Below the pieces are notes generated by a model that ran no database searches, was not told the origin of the DNA, and saw only the letters and a list, made by a program, of their open reading frames with translations. A DNA stretch of 64,000 bases from JAIBJP01 sp035601195 (GTDB taxonomy: Bacteria > Actinomycetota > Thermoleophilia > Gaiellales > Gaiellaceae): contig DATNOU010000101.1 of assembly GCA_035601195.1 (NCBI GenBank), positions 58,121 to 122,120 of the forward strand, written 5' to 3'. The position numbers and the translations under genes were made by a program. This document shows positions 16,639 through 26,452 of the stretch, in pieces; within the stretch, counting starts at the first letter, position 1, and every line of letters starts with the position of its first letter.

Positions 16639-17693
16639 CCCTTGAGCGCGCGATCAGGTGGGGCCCCGGTCTCTTCGCCGTCTTGATCCTCGCGCTCGCC
16701 CCCCTGATCTTCAGCGACTTCTATCTGAGCGCTGTCATCACGAAGGCGCTCTGGCTGGGGATCGCGGCCGTCAGCCTTATCTTCCTGGCGGGCTACGTGG
16801 GCATGGTGTCGCTGGGCCAGGTAGCTCTGTACGGGATCGCCGGCTTCACGGCCGCCAACCTCGTCGTGGCCGACGGCGGCTCCAAGGTCGCTCTGAACCC
16901 GTGGCTGGCGACCCTGCTGGGGCTTGCTGTGGCGGTAGCCGTCGGCTTCTTCCTGGGAGCGATCGCGAGCCGGAGCTACGGGATCTACTTCCTCATGATC
17001 ACGCTCGCGTTCTCGGTGCTGGTCTACTTCTTCTTCGCGCAGGTGACGCAGCTCTCGGGGTTCGGCGGCGTCAATAACGTCGAGCTCCCCTCGGTCGTCG
17101 GGAACCCGCTGCAGCAACCGGCGCGCCTGTTCTATATCGCGCTGGTTGTCTCCGCAGTCGTCTACCTGTTCCTGCGCTATGTCGCCCGGGCACCGCTCGG
17201 ACTCGCCTTCCAAGGAGTGCGTGACGACCCGGCGCGGATGCGGGCGCTCGGCTACAACGTCCCACTCCTGCGCGCGGTTGCATTCGCCCTTGGCGCCCTC
17301 GTCGCAGGTCTCGCCGGGATCCTCTCTGTCTGGTGGAACACGCGGATCTCGCCGGGCTCGATTTCGCTGTCCCAGACCATCGACGTGCTCGTCATCGCGG
17401 TCATCGGCGGCCTCTACAGGCTCGAGGGAGCCTGGGTCGGCGCCGGCGTGGTGGCGGTGCTCGACAACTGGCTTCGGGGCGTCGACCTGGTCGGGAGCCG
17501 CTTCAACACTGTAATCGGGGTGATCTTCCTCGCGATCGTCCTGGTCTCTCCCGGCGGGCTAATGGGAATCTGGGGCTCCGCCACGAGCACGCTCCAGACC
17601 CGCTTCGGGCGAGGTGCAACCGGCGAGGAATCCGAACCCCTGCCGCTGACCCAGGAACGCCACCCTGCCAGCGATACGCCCATCGTCCCCTAG
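16635..17693 (+). CDS. Branched-chain-type ABC transporter permease (LivM-like)
   Basis: Second permease, 352 residues with about ten helices. It has GYVGMVSLGQVALYGIAGF, the LivM signature, then RSYGIYFLMITLAFSVLVYFF (about residues 115-135, partly quoted) and FQGVRDDPARMRALGYNV, the cytoplasmic coupling loop. GTG start overlaps the LivH stop by four bases. A hydrophilic tail of about 35 residues follows the last helix. Confidence 0.9.
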   Translation: MTLERAIRWGPGLFAVLILALAPLIFSDFYLSAVITKALWLGIAAVSLIFLAGYVGMVSLGQVALYGIAGFTAANLVVADGGSKVALNPWLATLLGLAVAVAVGFFLGAIASRSYGIYFLMITLAFSVLVYFFFAQVTQLSGFGGVNNVELPSVVGNPLQQPARLFYIALVVSAVVYLFLRYVARAPLGLAFQGVRDDPARMRALGYNVPLLRAVAFALGALVAGLAGILSVWWNTRISPGSISLSQTIDVLVIAVIGGLYRLEGAWVGAGVVAVLDNWLRGVDLVGSRFNTVIGVIFLAIVLVSPGGLMGIWGSATSTLQTRFGRGATGEESEPLPLTQERHPASDTPIVP

Positions 17694-17787
17694 TACGAAG
17701 GAGGAAGCCACGCGCGTCAACCATCCCCCTACAAGCCCTCCCGGCGACAGTCCGGGATACCTCGAGAATCCGAAAAGAGGAGGAACG

Positions 17788-19194
17788 ATGCGGAAACCCG
17801 GAGAGGGTCGGCCCAGCCGGCTCTGGATCCTGTTCGCCGCCCTCGTACTCGCGCTGGCCGCGATCGCCACGGGCTGCGGCGGCGACGAAGAAGGGGCCGG
17901 CCAGACGGGTGGAGCGACGACGGGCGGCCAAGCCACCGGAGAGGCGATCAAGATCGGCATCTTCGCGAACAACGAAGGCCCGTTCGCCCCGTTCGAGGGT
18001 CAGACGTGGGGCGGAGCGATGCTGCCGCTCATCAACCGAGGCGCCACTCCGGTCAGCGGTGATCCGACGAAGGGCGTCGAGAACGCCGTCATCGCCGGCC
18101 ATCCGATCGAGCTCGTGTACGGAGGGTCCGACGCGACTCCCGACAAGGCAGTCGAGGAAGCTCGGCGGCTCGTCGAGCAGGAGAAGGTCGACATCCTCGT
18201 GGGCCCGCTCTCCGGGAGCGAGGGCATCGCGGTCGCCAACTACTCGAAGGAACAGCCCGGAGTCACCTTCGTGAACGGGATCTCGGGCGCGCAGGACACC
18301 ACACTGAAGGCGCGCTCGCCGAACTTCTTCCGCTTCCACAACGACGGTACGCAGTGGACGGCGGGACTCGGCGATTACGCCTACAACACGCTGGGTTGGC
18401 GCAACGTCGTCACGATCGGCGACGACTACGACTTCCCGTACTCGCAGATCGCAGGCTTCGTAGCGGAGTTCTGCTCGATTGGCGGCAACGTGACGAAGCG
18501 GCTCTGGCCGCCGCTCGGTGAGGAGGACTACTCCTCCTACATCACGCAGATCCCGGAGGACGTGGACGGCTTCTTCATGGGCGTCGGCGGAACCGGGACC
18601 GTGGCCTTCGTCAAGCAGTACGAGCAGCTCCGCGGCAACCTCGCGGACAAGATCATGGGCGGCATCTTCATGACCGACCCGGTGATCCTGAAGGAGCTCG
18701 GAAACCAGGTCGTAGGCGTGGTGACGGCCGGCATGACGTCCGGCGACTCCCAGGAGTCGTCGTACCTCGATTACTCGAGCGCACTCGACACCGCGTATCC
18801 CGACCTCAAGGGCACCGCGTCGAGCGTGTTCGCGTACGGCTACTACACGGCGATGGAGGCGATCGCCCAGGCCCTCGAGCAGGTTAAGGGTGACCTCTCC
18901 GACGGTCACTCGGCGTTCAACGACGCGCTTGCGAACCTGGAGCTCGACGCTCCGCTGGGGACGATCAAGCTCGACGAGAACCGCCAGGCGATCATGGACA
19001 ACTTCCTGCAGCAGATCGTCAAGGACAACACCGGTGACGACGTGCCGGACGTGAAGACGATCAAGACGATCCCGCAGGTCGACCAGACGTTCGCTGGGGC
19101 CTTCAGCCCAGAGACGCCGTCGCCTGACCGGACCCACCCACCATGCAAGAAAGGCACCCCGCCCCCATGGACTAAGCAGGGCGGAGGCGGCTAA
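17788..19194 (+). CDS. ABC transporter substrate-binding lipoprotein (Peripla_BP_6)
   Basis: Receptor of the LivHMGF-type importer, 468 residues. The lipobox is AAIATGC after a signal peptide; a Gly/Thr linker leads to a type I binding fold beginning IKIGIFANNEGPFAPFEGQ, with VDILVGPLSGSEG and VTFVNGISGAQD. The C-terminus carries an unusual Pro/Lys/Gly-rich tail of about 25 residues. A strong GAGGAGG precedes the ATG. Ligand unknown. Confidence 0.9.
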   Translation: MRKPGEGRPSRLWILFAALVLALAAIATGCGGDEEGAGQTGGATTGGQATGEAIKIGIFANNEGPFAPFEGQTWGGAMLPLINRGATPVSGDPTKGVENAVIAGHPIELVYGGSDATPDKAVEEARRLVEQEKVDILVGPLSGSEGIAVANYSKEQPGVTFVNGISGAQDTTLKARSPNFFRFHNDGTQWTAGLGDYAYNTLGWRNVVTIGDDYDFPYSQIAGFVAEFCSIGGNVTKRLWPPLGEEDYSSYITQIPEDVDGFFMGVGGTGTVAFVKQYEQLRGNLADKIMGGIFMTDPVILKELGNQVVGVVTAGMTSGDSQESSYLDYSSALDTAYPDLKGTASSVFAYGYYTAMEAIAQALEQVKGDLSDGHSAFNDALANLELDAPLGTIKLDENRQAIMDNFLQQIVKDNTGDDVPDVKTIKTIPQVDQTFAGAFSPETPSPDRTHPPCKKGTPPPWTKQGGGG

Positions 19195-19215
19195 ACCCGT
19201 GACCCCCGAAGAGCT

Positions 19216-20004
19216 GTGTCCGTAGCAGCACCCGCAACTGAAAGTGCCGAGCCGATCCTCCGCTTGCGGGGGGTCGGCCGGCGCTTCGGGGGCGTGCAGG
19301 CGGTCCGAGGCGTGGACCTGGACGTGTTCCCGGGCGAGCGCCGCGCGATCCTGGGGCCGAACGGCGCCGGGAAGACGACCCTTTTCAATCTCGTGTCCGG
19401 CGAGTTCCCACCGACGGCGGGCACGATCGAGCTCTTCGGCCGCGACGTGACGAGGCAGCCTGCCCGGAAGCGGGCGCACGTGGGGCTCACCCGGACGTAT
19501 CAAACCTCGCGCCTCTTCCTCGGTCTCAGCGTCGAGGACAACCTCTACCTCGCCGTGCTGGGTATCCGTGGCAACCACCTCCGGCCGGTACGCCTTTCCG
19601 GCCGGGACGGCCCGATGCGTGCCCGTGCGCGCGAGCTGGCCGAGCGAGTGGGTCTCGGGAGTCAGCTCGGAACGCCCGTTGGGTCCCTCTCGCACGGCGA
19701 GCAGCGCCAGCTCGAGGTGGCGATGGCGCGGGCGGGCGACCCGAAGCTCATGATGCTGGACGAGCCCGCCGCCGGTCTCTCGCGCGGCGAGCGCGTGCTT
19801 CTCACCGAGCTGCTCGTCGAGCTCGATCGGGACATCACGCTGGTGCTCATCGAGCACGACATGGACGTCGCTCTCACCGTTGCAGAGCGGGTGACGATGA
19901 TGCACGAGGGCCGGATCGTGGTGGAGGGGACTCCGGAGGAGATCCGGGCGAACCAGCTCGTCCACGACCTCTATCTCGGGAAGGGCCACTATGGCCACGA
20001 ATGA
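19216..20004 (+). CDS. Branched-chain-type ABC transporter ATPase (LivG-like)
   Basis: 262-residue nucleotide-binding subunit: Walker A GPNGAGKTT, LivG-typical VGLTRTYQTSRLF, signature LSHGEQRQLE, Walker B LMMLDEPAAGL and switch EHDMDVALTVAERVTMMHEG. It starts with GTG shortly after the binding-protein gene. Its 3' end overlaps the LivF-like gene by 14 bases. Confidence 0.92.
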   Translation: MSVAAPATESAEPILRLRGVGRRFGGVQAVRGVDLDVFPGERRAILGPNGAGKTTLFNLVSGEFPPTAGTIELFGRDVTRQPARKRAHVGLTRTYQTSRLFLGLSVEDNLYLAVLGIRGNHLRPVRLSGRDGPMRARARELAERVGLGSQLGTPVGSLSHGEQRQLEVAMARAGDPKLMMLDEPAAGLSRGERVLLTELLVELDRDITLVLIEHDMDVALTVAERVTMMHEGRIVVEGTPEEIRANQLVHDLYLGKGHYGHE

Positions 20005-20737
20005 GCCCTTCTTCTCCGTGAAGAATCTGAACGCGTTCTACGGGCGCGCTCAGATCCTCCACGACGTGTCCTTCGAGATGGGCCGGGAGCCCGTCGCGAT
20101 CATCGGGCGCAACGGCATGGGCAAGAGCACGCTTTGTCTGACGGTCATGGGGCTCATGGCTCAGGCGCGCGGATCGGTGCGCTTCGAGGGAGAAGAGCTC
20201 CTCGGGCGACCGCCGTACAAGGTCGCGGCTGCCGGAATCGGCTATGTCCCACAGGGACGTCGCCTCTTCCCCTCCCTCTCGACGGAGGAGCATCTGAAGA
20301 TGCTCGGCAGCCCGAATGGAGGGCGCTGGAACATCGATGCGATCTGGGAGGTGTTCCCGCGCCTCGCCGAACGCAGGAAAGTCGGCGCGGCGCAGCTCTC
20401 CGGCGGAGAACAGCAAATGCTTGCGATCGCGAGGGCGCTCCTCGGCAACCCCAAGCTCATCGTCATGGACGAGCCTTCCGAAGGCCTTGCCCCGACGATC
20501 ATCGAAAACCTCGTCGGGACTTGTGAGACGCTCGTGCGGGAGGGAGTCGGCCTCCTACTCATCGAGCAGAACTTGGGGGTCGCCACCTCGCTCGCAAACC
20601 GCCAGCTCGTCATGGTTGCGGGCTCGATCCAGGCGGAGACGACGGGAGCCGCCTTGCTGGCGGATCCCGAGGCGCAGCAGCGCTACCTCGGGGTAACGCG
20701 GATCGAGGAGACGCCAGACAAGGCCAGGGAAGACTGA
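19991..20737 (+). CDS. Branched-chain-type ABC transporter ATPase (LivF-like)
   Basis: 248-residue second ATPase: Walker A GRNGMGKST, signature LSGGEQQML, Walker B LIVMDEPSEGLAP, and the LivF hallmark GIGYVPQGRRLFPSL. It completes the five-gene importer. Its TGA shares one base with the next ATG, so the transporter is coupled to the catabolic genes. Confidence 0.92.
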   Translation: MATNEPFFSVKNLNAFYGRAQILHDVSFEMGREPVAIIGRNGMGKSTLCLTVMGLMAQARGSVRFEGEELLGRPPYKVAAAGIGYVPQGRRLFPSLSTEEHLKMLGSPNGGRWNIDAIWEVFPRLAERRKVGAAQLSGGEQQMLAIARALLGNPKLIVMDEPSEGLAPTIIENLVGTCETLVREGVGLLLIEQNLGVATSLANRQLVMVAGSIQAETTGAALLADPEAQQRYLGVTRIEETPDKARED

Positions 20738-21975
20738 TGGCCACTGTCGTCCTTCTCGGCACGCTCGACACGAAGGGCGAGGAGTACGACTTCCTCAGGC
20801 GGAAGGTGCGCGAGGAAGGCGTCGATGTGCTCCTCGTGGACACAGGAATCTTGGGCGTGCCTCTAGCCGAGCCCGACGTCTCTCGCGAAGAGGTGGCCGA
20901 AGCCGCCGGCGCGGATGCTCAGGAGCTCGCGGAGTCCGGGGATCGCGGCGCGGCTGTGGAGGCCATGGCGCGCGGTGCGGCCGAGATCGTCAAGGAGCTG
21001 CACGCGCAGGGCCGCCTCGACGCCGTGCTGGCACTCGGCGGCTCGGGCGGCACGGCGATCGCGACCCACGCCATGCGTGAGCTCCCGGTCGGTGTGCCGA
21101 AGCTGATGGTCTCGACGATGGCCTCGGGCGACACCCGCCCCTACGTAGGAGCCGTGGACATCACGCTCATGTACTCGGTGGTCGACATTGCGGGACTGAA
21201 CCCGATCTCGGAGCGCATCCTCGGGAACGCAGCAGCAGGGGCGGCTGGGATGGCGAAGTCCCAAGGACCTCAGGCGGAGGCTGAGAAGCCTCTGGTCGGC
21301 GCCACGATGTTCGGCGTCACGACCCCGTCCGTGACGGAGGCGCGAAAGCGCCTCGAGGAGCTCGGTTACGAAGTGCTCGTCTTTCATGCCACCGGAACCG
21401 GAGGCCAGTCGATGGAGGCGCTCATGCGCTCCGGCTTCATCACCGCCTCCTTGGACATCACGACCACGGAGCTGGCTGACGAGCTCGTCGGCGGAGTCCT
21501 CTCGGCAGGCCCTGAGCGGCTCGAGGCGGCGGGTGAGCTCGGGATACCGCAGGTCGTCTCGCTGGGCGCGCTCGACATGGTCAACTTCGGCCCCTTCGAG
21601 ACGGTTCCAGCCGAGTTTCGCGACCGGCTCCTGTACAGGCACAACCCCACCGTCACTCTCATGCGCACCACCCCCGAGGAGTGCGCGATGCTCGGGCGGG
21701 TGATCGCCGAGAAGCTGAACCAGGCGCGGGGGCCGCTCACCGTCTTCGTGCCGCTCAAGGGCGTCTCCCTGATCGCAACGGAGGGCCAGGTTTTCTACGA
21801 CCCCGCTGCGGACGAGGCTCTGTTCGGCGCCCTGCGCCAGCACCTCGACCCCGAGGTCGATTTGCGTGAGCTTGACCTGGACATCAACGATCCCGCGTTC
21901 GCGCAGGCCATGGCCGACCGCCTCGACGCCCTCTACAAGGCCTGGTCCTCCGAGCACCGTGAGGTGCGGGCGTGA
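20737..21975 (+). CDS. Tm-1-like ATP-binding protein (UPF0261), copy 1
   Basis: 412-residue member of the UPF0261/Tm-1 N-terminal family: opening VVLLGTLDTKGEEYDFLR, VDTGILGVP, LALGGSGGTAIAT, STMASGDTRPYVG and GLNPISERILGNAA are all family hallmarks. The plant Tm-1 protein fuses this domain to a PEP-hydrolase-type TIM barrel; here the barrel is the next gene, so the pair is a split Tm-1. The catalytic role is not known; an ATP- or acyl-phosphate-dependent sugar-acid step is possible. Confidence 0.9.
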   Translation: MATVVLLGTLDTKGEEYDFLRRKVREEGVDVLLVDTGILGVPLAEPDVSREEVAEAAGADAQELAESGDRGAAVEAMARGAAEIVKELHAQGRLDAVLALGGSGGTAIATHAMRELPVGVPKLMVSTMASGDTRPYVGAVDITLMYSVVDIAGLNPISERILGNAAAGAAGMAKSQGPQAEAEKPLVGATMFGVTTPSVTEARKRLEELGYEVLVFHATGTGGQSMEALMRSGFITASLDITTTELADELVGGVLSAGPERLEAAGELGIPQVVSLGALDMVNFGPFETVPAEFRDRLLYRHNPTVTLMRTTPEECAMLGRVIAEKLNQARGPLTVFVPLKGVSLIATEGQVFYDPAADEALFGALRQHLDPEVDLRELDLDINDPAFAQAMADRLDALYKAWSSEHREVRA

Positions 21976-22817
21976 CTCGCGAAGAAGCCCTACGACACCT
22001 GCGCGCTCAAGTTCAGCAAGGGGAGCCGATCATTGGCGCCGGCGCAGGCACGGGTCTCTCGGCCAAGTGCGCCGAGGCGGGCGGGGCGGACCTGATCATC
22101 GTCTACAACTCGGGGCGCTACCGCATGGCGGGACGCGGCTCTCTCGCCGGACTGCTGCCCTACGGCGATGCGAACGCAATCGTCGTCGAGATGGCCGGTG
22201 AGGTGCTGCCGATCGTGCGGCAGACGCCCGTGCTTGCGGGCGTTTGCGGCACCGACCCTTTCAGGATGATGCCCGTCTTCCTGCGCGAGCTGCGGGAGCT
22301 CGGCTTCGCCGGAGTCCAGAACTTTCCGACCGTCGGCCTGATCGACGGCGTCTTTCGGCAGAACCTAGAGGAGACGGGGATGGGCTACGCGCTCGAGGTC
22401 GAGATGATCAGCGTGGCGCGAGAGCTCGAGCTCCTGACCGCCCCATACGTGTTCGATCCGGATGGTGCTCGCCTGATGGCCGAAGCGGGGGCGGACGTGC
22501 TCGTTCCCCACATGGGCCTGACGACCTCCGGAACGATCGGCGCCGAGACAGCCATCACTCTCGACGAGGCCGTCGACCGTGTGCAGGCGATGCACGACGC
22601 GGCCAAGGAGGTCGACCCGAACATCCTCGTGCTCTGCCACGGCGGCCCGATTGCCGAGCCCGAGGATGCCGCCTACGTGCTCGGACGCACCCGCGGTGTG
22701 GTCGGCTTCTTCGGTGCCACGAGCATGGAGCGCCTGCCGACGGAAGTCGCGCTCACCGAGACCGTGCGGCGCTTCAAGGCCATCCCGATCGAAGGAGGAG
22801 TTCGTGCAGGCGGTTGA
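21972..22817 (+). CDS. Phosphoenolpyruvate-hydrolase-family TIM barrel protein
   Basis: 281-residue barrel: IIGAGAGTGLSAKCAEAGGADLIIVYNSGRYRMAG spans about residues 22-56 and matches the PEP_hydrolase/Tm-1 C-terminal family, with VLAGVCGTDPFRMM, FAGVQNFPTVGLIDG and VPHMGLTTSGTIGA. Likely acts on a phosphoenolpyruvate- or isocitrate-lyase-like substrate, but no biochemical role is established. GTG start overlaps the UPF0261 stop by four bases. Confidence 0.88.
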   Translation: MTREEALRHLRAQVQQGEPIIGAGAGTGLSAKCAEAGGADLIIVYNSGRYRMAGRGSLAGLLPYGDANAIVVEMAGEVLPIVRQTPVLAGVCGTDPFRMMPVFLRELRELGFAGVQNFPTVGLIDGVFRQNLEETGMGYALEVEMISVARELELLTAPYVFDPDGARLMAEAGADVLVPHMGLTTSGTIGAETAITLDEAVDRVQAMHDAAKEVDPNILVLCHGGPIAEPEDAAYVLGRTRGVVGFFGATSMERLPTEVALTETVRRFKAIPIEGGVRAGG

Positions 22818-23214
22818 TCCGAACGCGATTCCCACGCAGACGTTCGACTGGGGCGCAATCAAGTGGTTCGTGACTCCCGAGCTGACCGAGGGAGCCGGGA
22901 TCACCTTCGGCGAGGTCGTCCTCCAGCCGGGCCGGGGGCACGACCGGCACAACCACCCTGAATCAGAGGAGATCTTGTACGTCCTCTCGGGCGAGGGGGA
23001 GCAGATGCTCGACGACCATGAGCCCTTCGCGGTCAAGCCCGGCGACACTATCTACGTCCCCACCGGCGTCTTCCACTCGACGAGAAACACGGGCTGGGAG
23101 CCGATGCGACTGCTCGCTCTCTACAACCCAGGCGGTCCCGAGAAGGTCCTGGAGGGGCTCCCCGACTTCCGGCAGGTGGGGGCGGGTTCCGTGCCCGATT
23201 GGACGAGGAGCTAA
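22804..23214 (+). CDS. Single-domain cupin
   Basis: 136-residue cupin. Motif 1 is GRGHDRHNHPESEEILYVLSG (His-x-His and Glu metal ligands, quoted in part) and motif 2 is PGDTIYVPTGVFHSTRN. Such cupins act as sugar isomerases, lyases or dioxygenases. The GTG at 22804 has GGAGGAG three bases upstream and overlaps the previous gene by 14 bases. Confidence 0.85.
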   Translation: MQAVDPNAIPTQTFDWGAIKWFVTPELTEGAGITFGEVVLQPGRGHDRHNHPESEEILYVLSGEGEQMLDDHEPFAVKPGDTIYVPTGVFHSTRNTGWEPMRLLALYNPGGPEKVLEGLPDFRQVGAGSVPDWTRS

Positions 23215-23222
23215 CGCCGCCG

Positions 23223-24644
23223 ATGGGCGTCGCTGTGGAGAACATCGAGCTCGTCGCCGGGGAGCTTCGGCAGCGCCTCGGAGCTGATGCGGTCAGCACG
23301 GACGGAGAACGCCTGGACGCGTACGAGGCCGATACGTACTGGAAGGCGATCGCCTCGCGCGCAAACGGCTCCCCGCTGGGCCGTCCCGATCTCGTTGTCT
23401 TCGCGAAGTCCGACGACGACGTGGCCGCCGCGCTCAGGCTCGCGAACCAGTTCGGGGTTCCCGTCGTGCCCTGGGGAGGCGGGTCGGGGAGCCAGGGTGG
23501 AGCGATTCTCACCCACGGCGGAATCGCTCTCGACCTGAACGGCCTTGACCGCATCGTGGAGGTGGACGAGGAGTCACTCACCGTGACGGCGGAGGCAGGC
23601 GTCAACGGCCAGCGCCTCGAAGCCGAGCTGAACGAGCGCGGCCTCATGCTGCCGCACTACCCCGCATCCGCCGAGCTCGCGACGGTGGGCGGCTACGTCG
23701 CCGCGCGCGGCTCCGGGGTCCTTTCCACCCGCTACGGAAAGATCGAGGATCTCCTCCTTGCGCTCCGCGTCGTGACCCCGGCCGGTGAAATCATCGACAC
23801 GCTTCCCGTGCCGCGACACGCCGTAGGACCGGAGCTCACCCAGCTCTTCGTCGGCTCGGAGGGGACGCTCGGCGTCATCACGCGGGCGACGTTGGGGCTG
23901 CGACCGCTGCCCGCCGCGCGCCGCTTCGAGGCGGTCTCGTTTCCTTCGGTACCCGACGGCATCGCCGCCATCCGTGACGCCATCGCCCGCGGTTACCGCC
24001 CGTCCGTGGTCCGCCTCTACGACGAGACGGCAACCCGACTCACGCTGAGCCCGGTGGTGGGTGAGGAGCTGGACGGCGTCTGCACGGTCCTCTGTTTCGA
24101 GGGAGAGCCGGCCGTTGCCGATGCAGAGGCCGAAGGAGTGCTTGCGCTCGCCTCAGAGCGAGGCGCCCGGATCCTCGACGGCAGCCTCGGCGAGACGTGG
24201 TGGAGGAGACGCTACGAGTTCTACCGTCCGCCGCACCACCCGCAGCTGCCGGCCATGTGGGGGACGATCGAAGCCGTCGCGACGTACGCGCGGATCTACG
24301 GCGTCTACCAGGCGGTTCGAAGCGCGATCGAGCCCTACGAGCAGGACGGCCTCACGCTCAGGATCCACCTGAGCCACTGGTACCCGTGGGGAACGATGAT
24401 CTACGGCCGCTTTATCATCCCCGACGCGGGACCGAATGGCATCGAGCTTCATGACCGCATCTGGGAGGACGGCGTCAAGGCCATTCTCGAGGCGGGCGGC
24501 GTGATCAACGACCACCACGGAGTCGGCCTCAAGCTGGCGCCCTACATGCGGGCCCAGCATGGGCCGGCACTGGACACCCTGCGACGGATCAAGGAGGTGC
24601 TCGACCCGAATCGGATCATGAACCCCGGGAAGCTGGATCTCTGA
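23223..24644 (+). CDS. FAD-linked oxidase (GlcD/alkyl-DHAP synthase type), copy 1
   Basis: 473-residue flavoprotein. FAD-binding_4 domain: PVVPWGGGSGSQGG, DLNGLDRIVEVDEESLTVTAEAG (in part), ATVGGYVAARGSG and LFVGSEGTLGVIT. FAD-oxidase C domain ends GLKLAPYMRAQHG and DPNRIMNPGKLDL. It oxidises a 2-hydroxyacid or relative. The HHGVG histidine motif (INDHHGVG) resembles alkyldihydroxyacetonephosphate synthase and D-lactate dehydrogenases. ATG 23223 lacks a close ribosome site; a TTG at 23199 is possible. Confidence 0.85.
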   Translation: MGVAVENIELVAGELRQRLGADAVSTDGERLDAYEADTYWKAIASRANGSPLGRPDLVVFAKSDDDVAAALRLANQFGVPVVPWGGGSGSQGGAILTHGGIALDLNGLDRIVEVDEESLTVTAEAGVNGQRLEAELNERGLMLPHYPASAELATVGGYVAARGSGVLSTRYGKIEDLLLALRVVTPAGEIIDTLPVPRHAVGPELTQLFVGSEGTLGVITRATLGLRPLPAARRFEAVSFPSVPDGIAAIRDAIARGYRPSVVRLYDETATRLTLSPVVGEELDGVCTVLCFEGEPAVADAEAEGVLALASERGARILDGSLGETWWRRRYEFYRPPHHPQLPAMWGTIEAVATYARIYGVYQAVRSAIEPYEQDGLTLRIHLSHWYPWGTMIYGRFIIPDAGPNGIELHDRIWEDGVKAILEAGGVINDHHGVGLKLAPYMRAQHGPALDTLRRIKEVLDPNRIMNPGKLDL

Positions 24645-24660
24645 CGAGCAAAGGAGACAC

Positions 24661-25575
24661 ATGGCACTCAAGATGGCGATGCACAACTGGATGCGGCCCG
24701 AACCGATCGAGGTCACGCTCAAGCGGCTCGGCCGGAGCGGCTACGACGGAATCGAGATCTCCGGCGAGCCGGCGCTGTACGACACGAAGCAGGTCCGCTC
24801 CCTGCTCGAGGAGAACGGGCTTGAATGCTGGGGAGCTGTCACGCTGATGGTCGGAGGGCGCGACCTTCTCCACGAGGACAAGTACGTCCGCGTCGGCAGT
24901 GTCCAGTACGTCAAGGACACGATCGACATGATCAAGGAGCTGGGAGGGAAGATCCTCACGGTCGTCCCGTCGACGGTGGGCAAGGTCACGCCGATGGGCT
25001 CCCCCGAGGACGAGTGGCAATGGGCGGTCGAGAGCCTCAAGGAGTGCCAGGCTCACGCTGAGAAGCAAGGCGTTCGGCTCGCGCTCGAGCCGCTCAATCG
25101 CTTCGAGACGTACTTCCTCAACCGTGGGGATCAGGCGCTCGCGCTCGCCGAGGACGTTGGCGGCGACTGTGGCATCTGCCTGGACATCTTCCACATGAAC
25201 ATCGAGGAAGCGGATTGGTCCGCCGCGATCCGACACGCCGGGGACAAGCTGGTGGACTTCCACGTCGCTGACAACAACCGCATGCCTCCCGGCCAGGGCG
25301 CGATCGACTGGGAGCTCCTCGTACGGACGCTCGAGGACGTCGGCTACGACGGCTACCTCACGGTCGAGTTCGTCGCCACGGTCGACCGCAGCCGCATCTC
25401 CCAGCGACGGGAGATCGGGGATGCGTCGGAGGCGGACGCGAGCGTCGGCCTCGAACAATTCCTGCGAGATCACGGAACCGGCGCCGTTCCCGAGCAGCTC
25501 TACGACGAATACGTCCAGGAGTCCATCGACACCTTGCGCCAGCACATCGGGGCTCAGCAAGCCGCGCGGGCCTAG
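24661..25575 (+). CDS. Sugar phosphate isomerase/epimerase, DTE-like
   Basis: 304-residue AP-endonuclease-2-type TIM barrel similar to ketose 3-epimerases: EISGEPALYD, LALEPLNRFETYFLN (metal Glu), CLDIFHMNIEE (Asp/His), VDFHVADNNR and YLTVEFVA (last Glu). These four ligands fit D-tagatose/L-ribulose 3-epimerases. AAAGGAGA precedes the ATG. It should interconvert ketoses or keto acids within the operon's pathway. Confidence 0.85.
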   Translation: MALKMAMHNWMRPEPIEVTLKRLGRSGYDGIEISGEPALYDTKQVRSLLEENGLECWGAVTLMVGGRDLLHEDKYVRVGSVQYVKDTIDMIKELGGKILTVVPSTVGKVTPMGSPEDEWQWAVESLKECQAHAEKQGVRLALEPLNRFETYFLNRGDQALALAEDVGGDCGICLDIFHMNIEEADWSAAIRHAGDKLVDFHVADNNRMPPGQGAIDWELLVRTLEDVGYDGYLTVEFVATVDRSRISQRREIGDASEADASVGLEQFLRDHGTGAVPEQLYDEYVQESIDTLRQHIGAQQAARA

Positions 25576-25587
25576 GGAGGGAGGGCC

Positions 25588-26442
25588 GTGGACCTGCGTT
25601 CGTACAACATCGCGGATCTCGCTCCGCCGGACATCCAGGGCTACCTGGAGGAGAAGGACATCGTCATGGTCCCGATTGCGAGCATGGAGCAGCACGGCCC
25701 GCACCTCCCGCTCGCCACGGACACGATCCAGGCAGACGAGATCACGAGGCGGGCAGCCGAACGCGCCCAGGTCCTCTACACGCCCTGCGTGTGGTTCGGC
25801 TACTCACCCCAGCACATGTACGAGCCGGGTGCCGGCACCGGGACGATCACCGTCAGATCTCAGATCCTGCTCGAGGTCTACCACGACGTCGCTCGTTCCC
25901 TCATCCACCACGGCTTCAACCGACTGGTGTTCGTCAACAACCACGGCTCGAACGTCAAGATCATCGACCCGCTCCTGCGGCGCATCCGCTATGAGACCGG
26001 CGCGTTCGTCGCCTTCTCGAAGCTCTACGCCGAGCGCTACCTGGGCCTTGTCTCGGACGTGATGGAAAATCCGCCGGAGGAAACGCCGGGCTGGCATTCG
26101 AGCGAGCTCGAAACCGCTCAGGTCCTGGCTCACGACGAGGAACTGGTTCGCATGGACCGGGCGGTCAACCAGCAGGTCAAGAAGCCCGACTGGTTCCCTG
26201 ATTCGTTCATCAAGCTGGACGGGGCGCCGGAGGTGGAGTTCCAGGGCTACCAGTACTTCCTGTTTCCCACGGACCATGCCGATTTCACGCCGAGTGGCGT
26301 CATCGGGAACCCGTTCCGCGCGACAGCCGAGAAGGGGGAGACGACGTACGAGCTCTACGCCGAGCATCTCGCTGCTGCGCTGGAGGAGTTCCAGAAGGTG
26401 CCGGTCGAGGTGCACACGCGGGAATGGCGGGACCGGGCCTGA
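25588..26442 (+). CDS. Creatininase-family amidohydrolase
   Basis: 284-residue creatininase/FAPy deformylase-fold protein: VPIASMEQHGPHLPLATDT gives the metal-binding Glu, His and Asp, RSLIHHGFNRLVFVNNHGSN the second His, and TPGWHSSELETAQVL the third Glu. Family members hydrolyse C-N bonds in cyclic amides or lactams; acting on a sugar lactone or lactam is an inference from context. GTG start with GGGAGGG just upstream. Confidence 0.88.
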   Translation: MDLRSYNIADLAPPDIQGYLEEKDIVMVPIASMEQHGPHLPLATDTIQADEITRRAAERAQVLYTPCVWFGYSPQHMYEPGAGTGTITVRSQILLEVYHDVARSLIHHGFNRLVFVNNHGSNVKIIDPLLRRIRYETGAFVAFSKLYAERYLGLVSDVMENPPEETPGWHSSELETAQVLAHDEELVRMDRAVNQQVKKPDWFPDSFIKLDGAPEVEFQGYQYFLFPTDHADFTPSGVIGNPFRATAEKGETTYELYAEHLAAALEEFQKVPVEVHTREWRDRA

Positions 26443-26452
26443 TGACCGAGTC

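Noticed and set aside
17503..19998. 831-codon minus-strand frame
   Set aside because: High-GC antisense shadow of the binding-protein and LivG-like genes; no recognisable domain.
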